Positions 35,009 to 43,853 of a stretch of 64,000 bases of DNA are shown piece by piece. Location of the stretch: assembly GCF_018457165.1 (NCBI RefSeq), contig NZ_JAFMNX010000001.1, positions 1,116,001 to 1,180,000 of the forward strand, in the 5' to 3' direction. Under the pieces are notes generated by a model. The model was given only the letters and a program-made list of their open reading frames with translations. It searched no databases and was not told the DNA's origin. Numbering within the stretch: position 1 is the stretch's first letter; the number at the start of each line of letters is the position of its first letter. This DNA is from Tianweitania aestuarii (lineage in GTDB: Bacteria; Pseudomonadota; Alphaproteobacteria; Rhizobiales; Rhizobiaceae). A program made the translations under genes and the position numbers.

Positions 35009-35941
35009 TCAGGCCGCCAGCTGGAAGATGAGGCGGCCCTGAACGCCGGACATGTTGTCGTTGCGACCCCAGTCCGTGAAGATGCCGCCCGACGTGCCGT
35101 AACGCGTCACGGTGCGATCGCGGATGACGTTCGCGCCACCGTCGATGCCGCTGACATCAACAGGCAGCGCTGCACTGATCGAGCCTTCGATCGCCGCGAT
35201 TTGCGGTGTTCGTGCCCACGCAGTGGTGCATGTCCTGCTGAATTCCCAACTTTGCGTGTTGGGCAAGTTGAGGTTCACGCACGCGCCGCTGACCTCTTCT
35301 CGGCGGAACAACCGATCCTTGTTGATCAGCGGCGTGATGCCAGCGACGTTCTGGGCATTCGTGACGACGCGCGCGATCAGCATGTCGTCATAGCCGCTGT
35401 CGAAGCGCGCGTCGGTTTCCGGCACCGCCGTCGGATTGTAAGCGGCGTCGGCAACATCCTTCAGGGTGTAGCCAGCCGGCGTCCAGCGCAGATGATAGGT
35501 CTTGGCGGCAGCCGTCGCGAACGTCCGGTTCGCTTCAACAACATCGCTCGTCGAAACAGGTGCGATGCCACGGTGAAGAAACGAGACGCCGGCGGGCACC
35601 ACGACAGTTCCCGCGCCTGGTGACAGGACGTTGATCTTGCCGTCTGCGGTCGAAACCTCGGGGAAGATCGGCAAGCGTGTGCGAGCCTGCCCCAGAAGCA
35701 GGTAGTCCATCGGGTCGCCCGACCCGATGGCTTGGTCGATCATAAAGGCGATCGCTTTGCGAACCTGCTCGAGATCCGCAGGATCCGGTGTCTGGCCGGA
35801 ATACAGGATCAGGTGGATCAGCTCGCGCATCGGATTTTCGATGGCCTTGGCTGGCACGACCGAACCCACAACGCCTGCGCTGCGATTGCCGTCGACATAG
35901 GATGCGTCCGGAAGCGCTCCGGCCGGCTGCTCGTATTTCAT
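35009..35941 (-). CDS. Large tail fibre protein
   Basis: A 310-residue protein: MKYEQPAGALPDASYVDGN, NPMRELIHLILYSGQTPDP, then a beta-rich domain. Its place after the gp48-like gene is that of Mu gp49/S fibre. I chose the ATG at 35941 (AGGA eight bases upstream) rather than a TTG at 35971. Confidence 0.7.
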   Translation of the reverse strand: MKYEQPAGALPDASYVDGNRSAGVVGSVVPAKAIENPMRELIHLILYSGQTPDPADLEQVRKAIAFMIDQAIGSGDPMDYLLLGQARTRLPIFPEVSTADGKINVLSPGAGTVVVPAGVSFLHRGIAPVSTSDVVEANRTFATAAAKTYHLRWTPAGYTLKDVADAAYNPTAVPETDARFDSGYDDMLIARVVTNAQNVAGITPLINKDRLFRREEVSGACVNLNLPNTQSWEFSRTCTTAWARTPQIAAIEGSISAALPVDVSGIDGGANVIRDRTVTRYGTSGGIFTDWGRNDNMSGVQGRLIFQLAA

Positions 35942-35960
35942 GCGTTTGATCCTGTTGAGG

Positions 35961-36791
35961 TCAGTTGGCAACAGCCGGAGCGATCAGCCTCGCGCCGGTT
36001 TCGGTGATGAGCACAGCGCCGCTTTCGGTGGCCAGAAGGTAAGGCGTCGGCCAGGGCGCGACCGAGAAGATCGGATAAGTCCAGGCCGGCGCTGCCCGCC
36101 GAAAGAGGCATTGAAGATCGCCCATGTCGAAATCGAGCAGGCGGGTGACGCCGGCTTCACCGATGCCCGTCTGAAACTGCTCGAAGGGCACGTCGAGAAC
36201 GTGCACCACCCATTGCTGTTCAAGCGCGACGTTGGCAACTTCAGCCAGTTCGCCGCAGCGGCTTGTCCCCGAGCGGAACGCTTCCGGCTCTTCGATCGCG
36301 ACCACGAACCCGAATTGCGCGGCAAGCCGCACGAAGTCTTCCGGCGAAATCGCGCCTTGTGCAGCCACCTTGTGCTCGAGGTGCCGCCGCCGTTCGGCTT
36401 CCGTCTGCGGCTCCGTAATGCAGGGCTCCGGCAGCGCGAAGTCTGCTTCCCAGTCCGGGAGACTGTTCACCAGCGTTCGCGAGCGGCTTTCGTTGGTCAG
36501 CTGCCAGAGGCTGGCATAAAGATCGGCGAACGCGCCAAGCAGCGCGCGGGTGAAGCCTGCCAACACGCTGTCGGTCGACGGCGCGACCCCGTCCGGAGTG
36601 CCCCAGGCCGCACCGCGCGGCCATAAGGACAAGCCAGCCGGCAGAAGATCGTCCACCGCGGGCTTCGACAAAGCATCGGTCGTGTCGATCTCGAACCGGT
36701 TTTCTGGTTCTCGGCAATCGACATAAACGACCGGGCTGCCGTCATAGCTGAGAAACAGCGGGTATTCCGAGTTGACACAGTAAGCCGACAT
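35961..36791 (-). CDS. YmfQ/Mu gp48-like baseplate protein
   Basis: The 276-residue protein has the DUF2313/YmfQ core: LLPAGLSLWPRGAAWG, LLGAFADLYASLWQLTNES and LVNSLPDWEADFALPEPC, then RRRHLEHKVAAQG. In Mu this protein joins fibres to the baseplate. It is coupled to the gp47-like gene by a TGATG overlap. Confidence 0.9.
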   Translation of the reverse strand: MSAYCVNSEYPLFLSYDGSPVVYVDCREPENRFEIDTTDALSKPAVDDLLPAGLSLWPRGAAWGTPDGVAPSTDSVLAGFTRALLGAFADLYASLWQLTNESRSRTLVNSLPDWEADFALPEPCITEPQTEAERRRHLEHKVAAQGAISPEDFVRLAAQFGFVVAIEEPEAFRSGTSRCGELAEVANVALEQQWVVHVLDVPFEQFQTGIGEAGVTRLLDFDMGDLQCLFRRAAPAWTYPIFSVAPWPTPYLLATESGAVLITETGARLIAPAVAN

Positions 36792-37882
36792 CAGACCCAC
36801 CCGATCGTGCCGAGCACCGGCAGTTCACCGCTTTGAAAGGCGAGCGTTTCCGCAGGTTCGACGAGAACGTGATTGTCTTCACCACGCGACCCCGAAATGG
36901 CCTCGGAGATCCATGCCTCTGAAAGCAAAAACGGTTCACCAGGCAGGCCGGGCCGGATGCGGCTGCCGGGCATGCGGGCGTCGAAGAAGGCAACGAGTGC
37001 GGCCGTGACCGTCGCACGCGTCGAGGCAGTGTCCGGCGACAAGGCGATGATCAGATCCACGGATACCGGCTGGGGAGCCACGGCATAGAAGCGTCCACGG
37101 ATCAGGCGCTGCGCGTTCACGGCATCATCAACCGCGGCGACATCCTCGGCCGTGGCGATGCCGTTCGGCCGATCCGCGAAAAGGGTCCACACGCCGATGC
37201 TGCCGACATCGTTGGACATCTGCCGCGCCCAGGCGGCCACAACGCCGGGAACGCCAAGGGCGAACCGTTCATAATCCGACAGTGCGCCACCTTGCGGGGG
37301 CGCAGCCTTGCGCGACAGCGCGCGGCGGCGCAGGCTTTCGATATCCTCCGCATCAGCCCCGCCGCCAAGGCCATCGGCACCGATCGTCGCCGTGGCGGAC
37401 AGGCCGGGATAAAGCGCCGGGTCGGCAAGCGAAAGAACGCCACCTGCATCGCGGTTGGTGGCCACACCTGAGCTTTCCGCAGCCACATCGGCTGAGAAGA
37501 TGCCGAGCGCATTGGCCGTGAATGCCTTGCGGGTCACATAGGTCGTGCCGGCTGACAGGTACCGAATGCCGGCAGGATAGGTCAGGCTCGGACTGCCCGT
37601 GCCAGCGACCGAGCCGGATGCAGGCGCAGCCGCCTTCTGGAAGATCCGGTACTCGGCGGCATGCATGCGCACGATGTCGAGATCGGTTGCCGTGGTCAGA
37701 AACAGCTGCTTGTAGATCCATGCCTGGCGCAGCTCGTATTCGCGCGACAGGAGGGCCAGAACCTTGGCGCAAACGCTGGTGAAGTTTTGGCGCAGGCTGG
37801 CATCGGTGCCGGGCAGATACTGCCGAAACATGCCACGGATCGTTGCGCCGAGCTCATTCAGGCTTCGGGTCTCAAGAGGCAT
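36791..37882 (-). CDS. Baseplate J-like protein (Mu gp47)
   Basis: The 363-residue protein has the Baseplate_J pattern: YRIFQKAAAPASGSVAGTG, PAGIRYLSAGTTYVT, and GGADAEDIESLRRRAL, with GVPGVVAAWA. It forms the baseplate wedge of contractile tails. It overlaps the gp46 stop. Confidence 0.93.
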   Translation of the reverse strand: MPLETRSLNELGATIRGMFRQYLPGTDASLRQNFTSVCAKVLALLSREYELRQAWIYKQLFLTTATDLDIVRMHAAEYRIFQKAAAPASGSVAGTGSPSLTYPAGIRYLSAGTTYVTRKAFTANALGIFSADVAAESSGVATNRDAGGVLSLADPALYPGLSATATIGADGLGGGADAEDIESLRRRALSRKAAPPQGGALSDYERFALGVPGVVAAWARQMSNDVGSIGVWTLFADRPNGIATAEDVAAVDDAVNAQRLIRGRFYAVAPQPVSVDLIIALSPDTASTRATVTAALVAFFDARMPGSRIRPGLPGEPFLLSEAWISEAISGSRGEDNHVLVEPAETLAFQSGELPVLGTIGWV

Positions 37883-38372
37883 TCAACTGATCCCAGAACA
37901 CGGCAAATTGGTCTTGATAGATGCGGTTGCCGTCGCGCCCGTAGAGCGCGACGGACACGATTAACCGGTTCTGCAAAGGTAACCGTTCCACGCTGACCTC
38001 CTGCCGAACAGCAAGCCCTTGGTCGATCAGCGGCTGGATCGCCTCGCGAGCATAATCTTCCGCCTCGATGTCGATATCTTCGCTCAAGGCGCGGCGGCGC
38101 AGCAGCCAGAGCTTGGAACCGAGCGGCGTATCGCCCGGCTGCAGGTCGAAGGCGTCACCCGGCCAGCCACGGTTCGTTTCCCCGGCAGGCAACTCGCTGA
38201 TGTCGACGCGGCGGTCGGTTTGCAGGCAGATCAGAACGGCCGTTGCGATCGCATTGGCCGAGCGCAGGTCGCCACTGGCCACATCGATGGCGAGATCGCC
38301 GGTCAGGCCATTCCATGCGAGATCGGGCGCAAGGATCGGCTCTGCCGCCTTGTCGAGCGGAATGACACGCAT
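37872..38372 (-). CDS. Mu gp46-like baseplate protein
   Basis: The 166-residue protein matches the GP46 family: GDLAIDVASGDLRSAN, VLICLQTDRRVD, WPGDAFDLQPGDTPLGSKLW and EAIQPLIDQGLA. It is a lysozyme-type wedge partner in the contractile tail. It overlaps gp47 by 11 bases. Confidence 0.92.
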   Translation of the reverse strand: MRVIPLDKAAEPILAPDLAWNGLTGDLAIDVASGDLRSANAIATAVLICLQTDRRVDISELPAGETNRGWPGDAFDLQPGDTPLGSKLWLLRRRALSEDIDIEAEDYAREAIQPLIDQGLAVRQEVSVERLPLQNRLIVSVALYGRDGNRIYQDQFAVFWDQLNAS

Positions 38373-38378
38373 GTTGCC

Positions 38379-38858
38379 TCAGTGGCTGTGATGATTGGTG
38401 TTGCCCGTCGTGTCGATGATCGACCCGGACGCATGAATGTCGCCATTGACCTGAAGGTCGCCGTTGATGGTCACGCCGTTCGGCGCATTGATCGTCCAGC
38501 CACCCATGGTGAAGGTCGCCGTCCGGCTGCCGATGTCGAACACAGCGCCGGCGGTGATGAACTTCAGGATGCCGCCGAACTGGTCGTAAAGCGCCGAACA
38601 ACCCGGATCGAGTTGCGGCACCATCGATGGGTTTGCGCCGCCCATGGCATAAACGCTGTCGCGCTGCCCTCCGGCCTGCATCACGGTTGCGATGCCACCC
38701 GCAACGGGGTTGGACGTGAACCCATGCGGCTCGACGCGATGAACACGCGGGAAGTGCTCCCCGGCCATGCCCTTGCCGGCCAAGAACTGCTGTCCGCCCT
38801 CGTGGATGACCTTGCCGTCGAGCAGAAGGCGGGTCAGTCCGGCGTCGCGCTTCGTCAT
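38379..38858 (-). CDS. Baseplate assembly protein V / Mu gp45-like spike
   Basis: The 159-residue protein has the gp45 N-domain (VHRVEPHGFTSNP, GGQRDSVYAMGG) and a C-terminal spike repeat (GWTINAPNGVTINGDLQVNGD) ending HSH. The end histidines could bind iron in the spike tip, as in P2 gpV. It caps the tail tube. Confidence 0.9.
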   Translation of the reverse strand: MTKRDAGLTRLLLDGKVIHEGGQQFLAGKGMAGEHFPRVHRVEPHGFTSNPVAGGIATVMQAGGQRDSVYAMGGANPSMVPQLDPGCSALYDQFGGILKFITAGAVFDIGSRTATFTMGGWTINAPNGVTINGDLQVNGDIHASGSIIDTTGNTNHHSH

Positions 38859-39907
38859 AGGTCCTCACGAAAGGTCGGGATCGGCACCGCCGGAGCGGCC
38901 CAGCCCTTGGCGCTCTTGCCGCGCGGGTTCTCCCCGCCTAGCGCACGAGGATCCTTCAACTCGAGGCTTGTAACCGTCCCACCCTCGCCATCCTGCTCGA
39001 AGGTGACGCTGGCAATGATCATGTCCTGATCAAGCCCGCCCCACTCGTCCTGCACCGGGATCAGGAAGTTCGGCTTGTAAAGCGAGCCGCCCTGGTCGCG
39101 GCAGCCAGGCGTGCGGATGCGCGCCTTCTTGCCTTCACCGGCCGCGCGCTTCGCTTCCCAGCCCGCCCGCTTCTTCATTCGCCCCGAGGTGACTTCGCCT
39201 TCGTGGTAGATGATCAGCGACCGCTTCCGGCTCGCAGTGCCTTTTGCCTCGGCTTCCGGCGACAGCACGGTGGCCTTTGTGCCGAAGGACGCCTGTCCGC
39301 GGACCTTCACTTCCGAATAGTTGAACCGCCCCGACAGCGTGCCTGAAGCGTTGATGATGTTGACGCCACGAACCAGCGCGCCGCTTTGCCGGCCTTCCGG
39401 CTTGTTCGTGATCTTCAGCTTGCCCTTGGGCGTGTCGTAGATCAAAGCGCCTTGCGCGCGCGCATCGGTTTCCAGCGTCTCGAATAGCGTTTCACCGGTG
39501 CGGACTTGGTGAACCGCCTTCTTCTCGGTCTCGATATCGCACTCGATGCCGATGCCGTTGGTGTCGAAAGCGTCAGCGACCTGCTTCAGGTCGCAATCTT
39601 CAAGCGAGCCGGTTGGATGGTCGATCGAGGCTTCGGTCGCATCCACGGTGCGCGACACGACGGACACCGAATAGATTCGGCCCGCCTGATCATGCGACCA
39701 GTTGATGTCTCCAACGTACCCGGTTAGCCACAAATCACCGTTGATGGTGACCGTGCATGCTGCATCCTCTTCGCTTGGCAACCCTTGTCCGTTCCAAGCG
39801 ACTTCGAAGCTCGCTTCGCGGACAGCTTGCTGGGCAGATGCAGTTAAACGACAAGACGTATGCGGCAGGGGTTTCCCAGCCACACTCAAGACGATGACAT
39901 CCAGCAT
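38855..39907 (-). CDS. Mu gp44-like baseplate hub protein
   Basis: The 350-residue protein has the Mu P/gp44 fold: ASFEVAWNG, DLWLTGYVGDINWSH, LKQVADAFDTNGIG and RGQASFGTKATVLSPEA. The hub connects tube and baseplate. Four-base overlap with the spike gene. Confidence 0.9.
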   Translation of the reverse strand: MLDVIVLSVAGKPLPHTSCRLTASAQQAVREASFEVAWNGQGLPSEEDAACTVTINGDLWLTGYVGDINWSHDQAGRIYSVSVVSRTVDATEASIDHPTGSLEDCDLKQVADAFDTNGIGIECDIETEKKAVHQVRTGETLFETLETDARAQGALIYDTPKGKLKITNKPEGRQSGALVRGVNIINASGTLSGRFNYSEVKVRGQASFGTKATVLSPEAEAKGTASRKRSLIIYHEGEVTSGRMKKRAGWEAKRAAGEGKKARIRTPGCRDQGGSLYKPNFLIPVQDEWGGLDQDMIIASVTFEQDGEGGTVTSLELKDPRALGGENPRGKSAKGWAAPAVPIPTFREDL

Positions 39908-39909
39908 GA

Positions 39910-40491
39910 TCAGCTCGACACGGCTTCCAGAACAACGGGCATGATCAAAGGCGTCCGGCTCCGGTTGCGCTCAACCAGATCGGCACCCCGCTGCGGATCG
40001 CCATAAAGGTCATAGGCGATCAGCGAGGAAGGCAGAGACAGGTTGGTTTCCACCCGGACAAGCGGCGCCCGCGTCGCGGCGATCGCCGAGATCTGCACCA
40101 CGGCTTCACCAACAAGGCGGATCAACCAGCTATGCACGACCGGCCCGAAAAGCGTTCCAGCAGCGTCGAGAACATTGTCCGCTTGCGCCGCAAGCTTCTC
40201 CCGCGCCGCCTGCGCGTCAGGGCGGGAAGAATACTCCGCCCGCACAGCCGCAAAGCAGGCGATCACCAGCAGGCCAAGCAGCGTCAGTGTTGAAACGTCA
40301 GGGACAGCTTCAAGGGCAGTCAAGAGTTCGGCGTTATCAGCCGCGCTTTCGCCGACCAACCTGCAAAGCTGCAAAAACGAAGATGCCGGTGAACTCCGCC
40401 CCTGATTGACGTCGACCAACAGGATCTCGGCGGCAGCTAGGTCGTCTGGATCTGTGACGAAGCGGGACACGAGATCGGCGAGCCAGATCAT
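39910..40491 (-). CDS. C-terminal part of Mu gp43/N-type DNA circulation protein
   Basis: The 193-residue protein corresponds in position to the C-terminal half of Mu N (gp43): helical region QLCRLVGESAADNAELL, a hydrophobic helix TLTLLGLLVIACFAAV, and PLVRVETNLSLPSSLIAYDLYGDP, a pattern seen near the end of gp43. Its start overlaps the DNA_circ_N protein stop by four bases in another frame. Confidence 0.72.
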   Translation of the reverse strand: MIWLADLVSRFVTDPDDLAAAEILLVDVNQGRSSPASSFLQLCRLVGESAADNAELLTALEAVPDVSTLTLLGLLVIACFAAVRAEYSSRPDAQAAREKLAAQADNVLDAAGTLFGPVVHSWLIRLVGEAVVQISAIAATRAPLVRVETNLSLPSSLIAYDLYGDPQRGADLVERNRSRTPLIMPVVLEAVSS

Positions 40492-40952
40492 CGAAATGCT
40501 CCTGCCAAGGCGCTCACGACGCCGGACAATCCACTGGAGAAAACATCCCGCAACGCAGGAAGACCAGTCACCACGGCAAGGCCGCCACCACCAGCCTCCA
40601 CGAAGCGCAGGTCATAGCCGATAAACCCGTTCCGATCCTTTGCCCGGTTACGTCGGCAACCGATGCAAAGAGCCATCTGCGCAGGATCCATAGGCAGGGT
40701 CAGCAGCCCCGGACCGTAAGCGTTGCATGCCGCCTCAAGCGAAAGGCCTTCTACATCAGCCAGATCGCTCGCCAGATAGGCAGACACTGCAAACTCGATA
40801 GCGCTGCGCCCCATATCTTCGACGACAGGAGTGTCGCCGCCCGAAATCTCGTGAACGGCAACGCGTCTGCCTTTTTGGGGGCCGTCATCGTCGACCCAGA
40901 ACCGGACGCCGCGAAACGAAGCGCGGCGAAAGGCTCGGTTCCAGTTCCTCAC
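40488..40952 (-). CDS. DNA circularisation protein N-domain (Mu gp43 N-part)
   Basis: The 154-residue protein is the DNA_circ_N domain alone: WNRAFRRASFRGVRFWVDDDG, GRRVAVHEISGGDTP, MGRSAIEFAVSAYL and GPGLLTLPMDP. In Mu it is joined with the downstream part in one 490-residue protein. Here the two halves are separate, coupled genes. Confidence 0.88.
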   Translation of the reverse strand: MRNWNRAFRRASFRGVRFWVDDDGPQKGRRVAVHEISGGDTPVVEDMGRSAIEFAVSAYLASDLADVEGLSLEAACNAYGPGLLTLPMDPAQMALCIGCRRNRAKDRNGFIGYDLRFVEAGGGGLAVVTGLPALRDVFSSGLSGVVSALAGAFR

Positions 40953-43048
40953 GGGCTTCCTCCAGGTGTTCCGACGTCCGGCATGGAGACACCAAGATTT
41001 CTACTTGGTGGGCTCACAGATCCCTGTCGGCTCGTGGTTGTCCCGCCGTTTGGCAGCGGGATCTTCACATTGGCACTGAAGCTCGACGCAGCCGCCGCGC
41101 CAAAGCTGGCGCCTGCATCCTGTCCAAACTGGGCGCCAAGGCCTGCAAGCATATTGGCAAACGTAGAGCCTGCAGTTTCTGCCTGCTCGTTGATCGACCG
41201 CGCGGCGGTTTCAATGCTCTGCTGCGCGCTGGAGCCGCCCCCCTCCATAGCTTGGCGAAGAGCGTCTGGATCGACGCTGGCCGGGTCTTTTTCCGGACCG
41301 ATACGGAAATGCTCCTTCGCATTGAAGTTTGGCTCAGCTGCCGAACCATACAGGAAATGATCCACGCTTCGGGGAGCCAATGGCTGGCGGCCTGCATTCT
41401 CCATCGCGCGAACCAAGGCAGCGTTCACATCAGCCGGCGACGGACCGATGTCGGGGTTCACGCGCGAATAGCGGGCGATCGCTGACGGTACCGATTGGCG
41501 ACCACGCGCATATTCTGCATACTGCGCAGCCATGTCTTGCAAAGCAGATGGCCGCACGAATGGCTTGGGAGCCTCAGATCCTGGCAGCATTTGAGACGGT
41601 CCGCCGGTTGAAAGCGACACCGGGTCCTGCCGACGCGAAGGCAGTTCCGGACTGGTCGCCATAGCTGAATTGTTCGGCTTCTGCAGGGCGCTTAACCGAG
41701 CATAGGGGTTGGCAAGGTCGCCACGACCGAAGGCGCCCATGTCCTTGCGAAAATCAGCCTGGAGTTCGCGGGCATACTTACCGAGCAAACGGTCGCCGTG
41801 GATCTTCTGCCACTTGTCGGCATAGGCGCTGAGAGCCGCGTCTTCCGTTCCTCCGCGCTTCTTTTCGCGATCGATGCCCGCGCTGAAAGCGGTTTCATCA
41901 TCGATCGACGCCGAGATTGCATCCATTGCAGGAACTGCGACGGTCGCAACACCACCGCCGACAGCCTTGATCAGCTTATCCCAGGATGTGCCCATTCGAT
42001 CGATGCGGGCTTGAGTGCCATCGAGAATGCGATCCAGATCGCCCTTCACGGAGCCGGTGGCATGGCCAAGCTTCTCCATGTAGACGGCAAGATCGCCAGT
42101 GCCATTCAACAGCGCGCGCATACCGGTGATCATCTGAGCGTCGCCGAACAGTTGCGGCAGCTTGGAGAGATCGCCCTTGATGGCTTTGTCGCTGAGATCG
42201 ACGAACACGTCGACGAGGTCTTTGCCCTCTTTGCGCGCTTTGGCCATTTCCTTGCGCAGGTCGATGCCGAACTTGGAAAAGCGTTTTGCTGTTTCCTCCG
42301 TCTCCATCTTCTGCAGCACGTTCGAGTATGCCGTTGCAGCCTCTTCGGCTGATCCGGTACCAGCGCGAACGACCTGCAGCGAAGCGGCGATTTTACGGAC
42401 GGCAGCTTCACCCCTGTAGCCGAGAGCTGCAAAGGCGGGGGTCAGCGTTGGCAGATAGTTCGCCATATCCCGCAGCTCGAACTTGCCGAGCTTGCCCGCC
42501 TCCACGAGAATGTCGAAGGCATTCTGCATCTTGTCGCCAGCGATGTCGAAGTTGGCGCCAACCGCATCGGCAGTGGTCGCGATCGACACGATGTCAGCGC
42601 CGGCCGCTTGAGCCGTCGCCGCAACGGACGGCAGAAAAGACAGAGCACTTTCTAGGTCCCGTCCTGAAGCGACCAGGCTGTCCAGACCCGACGTGATTTC
42701 ATCCTGGCCCATGGCATAGTCGCTGGCTGCCTTGTCGATAACGCCGAAGGCCTGTTTGGTCTTGTCGGCGGTTGCGCCAGCCGTGATGCCGATCCTGTCG
42801 ATCTGTCGCTCCACACTGGCGAAACGGCGCAAGGAACCGGCCGCGCCCGCTGCGAGTGCTGCGGGGCCAAGGAACCGCGCCGAAGCCAGCATCATGCCGT
42901 CTGCCGAACGGGCAAAGGCAGCCTGTGCCTTGTTCACGCGCCCAACATGACGCTCGACAGAGGACAGGCGCTTTTCAACAGAGCCGAATGCCTTGGCAGT
43001 CCGATCAACGGCGGAAAGCCTGAGCCGAGCCTCGACTTCACGCGCCAT
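40949..43048 (-). CDS. Tail tape measure protein
   Basis: A 699-residue protein with the TP901-type tape-measure core: SSVERHVGRVNKAQAAF, then the DELTSGLDSLV-like segment QDEITSGLDSLVASG, SIATTADAVGANFDI and MRALLNGTGDL. A helical coiled-coil N-terminus and an Ala/Ser-rich C-terminus fit. It sets tail length. GGAGAGA stands before the ATG, next to the end of the frameshifted chaperone. Confidence 0.93.
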   Translation of the reverse strand: MAREVEARLRLSAVDRTAKAFGSVEKRLSSVERHVGRVNKAQAAFARSADGMMLASARFLGPAALAAGAAGSLRRFASVERQIDRIGITAGATADKTKQAFGVIDKAASDYAMGQDEITSGLDSLVASGRDLESALSFLPSVAATAQAAGADIVSIATTADAVGANFDIAGDKMQNAFDILVEAGKLGKFELRDMANYLPTLTPAFAALGYRGEAAVRKIAASLQVVRAGTGSAEEAATAYSNVLQKMETEETAKRFSKFGIDLRKEMAKARKEGKDLVDVFVDLSDKAIKGDLSKLPQLFGDAQMITGMRALLNGTGDLAVYMEKLGHATGSVKGDLDRILDGTQARIDRMGTSWDKLIKAVGGGVATVAVPAMDAISASIDDETAFSAGIDREKKRGGTEDAALSAYADKWQKIHGDRLLGKYARELQADFRKDMGAFGRGDLANPYARLSALQKPNNSAMATSPELPSRRQDPVSLSTGGPSQMLPGSEAPKPFVRPSALQDMAAQYAEYARGRQSVPSAIARYSRVNPDIGPSPADVNAALVRAMENAGRQPLAPRSVDHFLYGSAAEPNFNAKEHFRIGPEKDPASVDPDALRQAMEGGGSSAQQSIETAARSINEQAETAGSTFANMLAGLGAQFGQDAGASFGAAAASSFSANVKIPLPNGGTTTSRQGSVSPPSRNLGVSMPDVGTPGGSP

Positions 43049-43057
43049 GGTCTCTCC

Positions 43058-43470
43058 TTACTGTCGCTTCGGTTTGTCGCGATGCCATTGCACCGCCTGA
43101 TCAAACCACCAGGTGATTTCAGAAAACGTCAGGCTGTCGACATCGCTTGGTCGCCAGCAGAGTCGGAAGACGAGCTCGCGCGCTTGTTGAGCCGCGCCCT
43201 CGCTTCCGAAAAAAAATCAAGGATGGCATCCTCGACAGCCATCGCGTCATCGAGGTCGAGTTCAGAAAGAGCGCCAGGTGGCAAATCTTGAAGAAGCCGT
43301 TCGGAATAGGCCCAAATCGCTTCAGGAAAGATGACGATGACACCGCGCTGCAACTCAGCCACGCGGCCGATCTGACGGTAATCCGAAAGCTTCGGCTCGC
43401 GGATCGTCAGTGTGTCAAACACCGCCGAGCCCACCGTATAGCAACGGCTGAGAGGAACGATCTTGCTCAT
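43058..43470 (-). CDS. Tail assembly chaperone, long form by -1 frameshift
   Basis: The 113-residue upstream frame (43129-43470) is a Phage_TAC_7/Mu gp41-type chaperone: TLTIREPKLSDYRQIGR, LQRGVIVIFPEAI. A run of eight T on the minus strand (43209-43216) forms the slippery heptamer T-TTT-TTT in the reading frame after GAT. After a -1 shift the frame runs to a TAA at 43058-43060 and reads LCWRPSDVDSLTFSEITWWF, a typical GpE-like C-part. The fusion would be 137 residues. Both forms are needed to load the tape measure in tailed phages. Confidence 0.85.
43129..43470 (-). CDS. Tail assembly chaperone, short form (Mu gp41-like)
   Basis: This is the unshifted 113-residue product, ending SAGDQAMSTA. 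See the long form at 43058-43470 for the frameshift. Start at 43470 overlaps the tube gene stop by four bases. Confidence 0.88.
   Translation of the reverse strand: MSKIVPLSRCYTVGSAVFDTLTIREPKLSDYRQIGRVAELQRGVIVIFPEAIWAYSERLLQDLPPGALSELDLDDAMAVEDAILDFFSEARARLNKRASSSSDSAGDQAMSTA
43209..43216 (-). promoter_or_regulatory. Slippery site for -1 ribosomal frameshift
   Basis: Eight T on the minus strand (plus-strand A8) are read GAT-TTT-TTT-TCG in the chaperone frame, a perfect T-TTT-TTT heptamer for tandem slippage of two tRNAs. Confidence 0.8.
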
Positions 43471-43841
43471 CCACCGCGCCTCTCATAGCCGTCACCTTCG
43501 ATCATCAGACCCGTGGTTTCGCCATTGGCGCGATTGACGCGAGGATCGCCGCTGATAAAGGCGTTGATGAAGATGTGACTGACGCCAGTGAGATCCTCTG
43601 TCAGATAGATGTCCTGACGGTCTGCCCGCAGCAAAGCGTTGTGATCGGTGCCATCGTCCTCGAGGGTGATCTCGGCCGTGCGCGGCCGCGGCGTCGAAAT
43701 ACGTGAGACACTGCCATTCTGGTTGGTCACGCTTTCCGAAGAAACCCCCGACGTGCCGAGCGTAAACGCGCCGCGCATAGTCATGTTGCGGCCGTCCTGC
43801 AGGCGGAGACGCATCTCTCCGCCGAAATCCCGTCCTGCCAT
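43467..43841 (-). CDS. Phage tail tube protein (Mu M-like)
   Basis: The 124-residue protein has the Mu tube family layout: GGEMRLRLQDGRNMTMRG, TPRPRTAEITLEDD, IFINAFISGDPRVNRANGE and GLMIEGDGYER. It builds the inner tube of the tail. Confidence 0.9.
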   Translation of the reverse strand: MAGRDFGGEMRLRLQDGRNMTMRGAFTLGTSGVSSESVTNQNGSVSRISTPRPRTAEITLEDDGTDHNALLRADRQDIYLTEDLTGVSHIFINAFISGDPRVNRANGETTGLMIEGDGYERRGG

Positions 43842-43853
43842 GATCCTGTCTCC

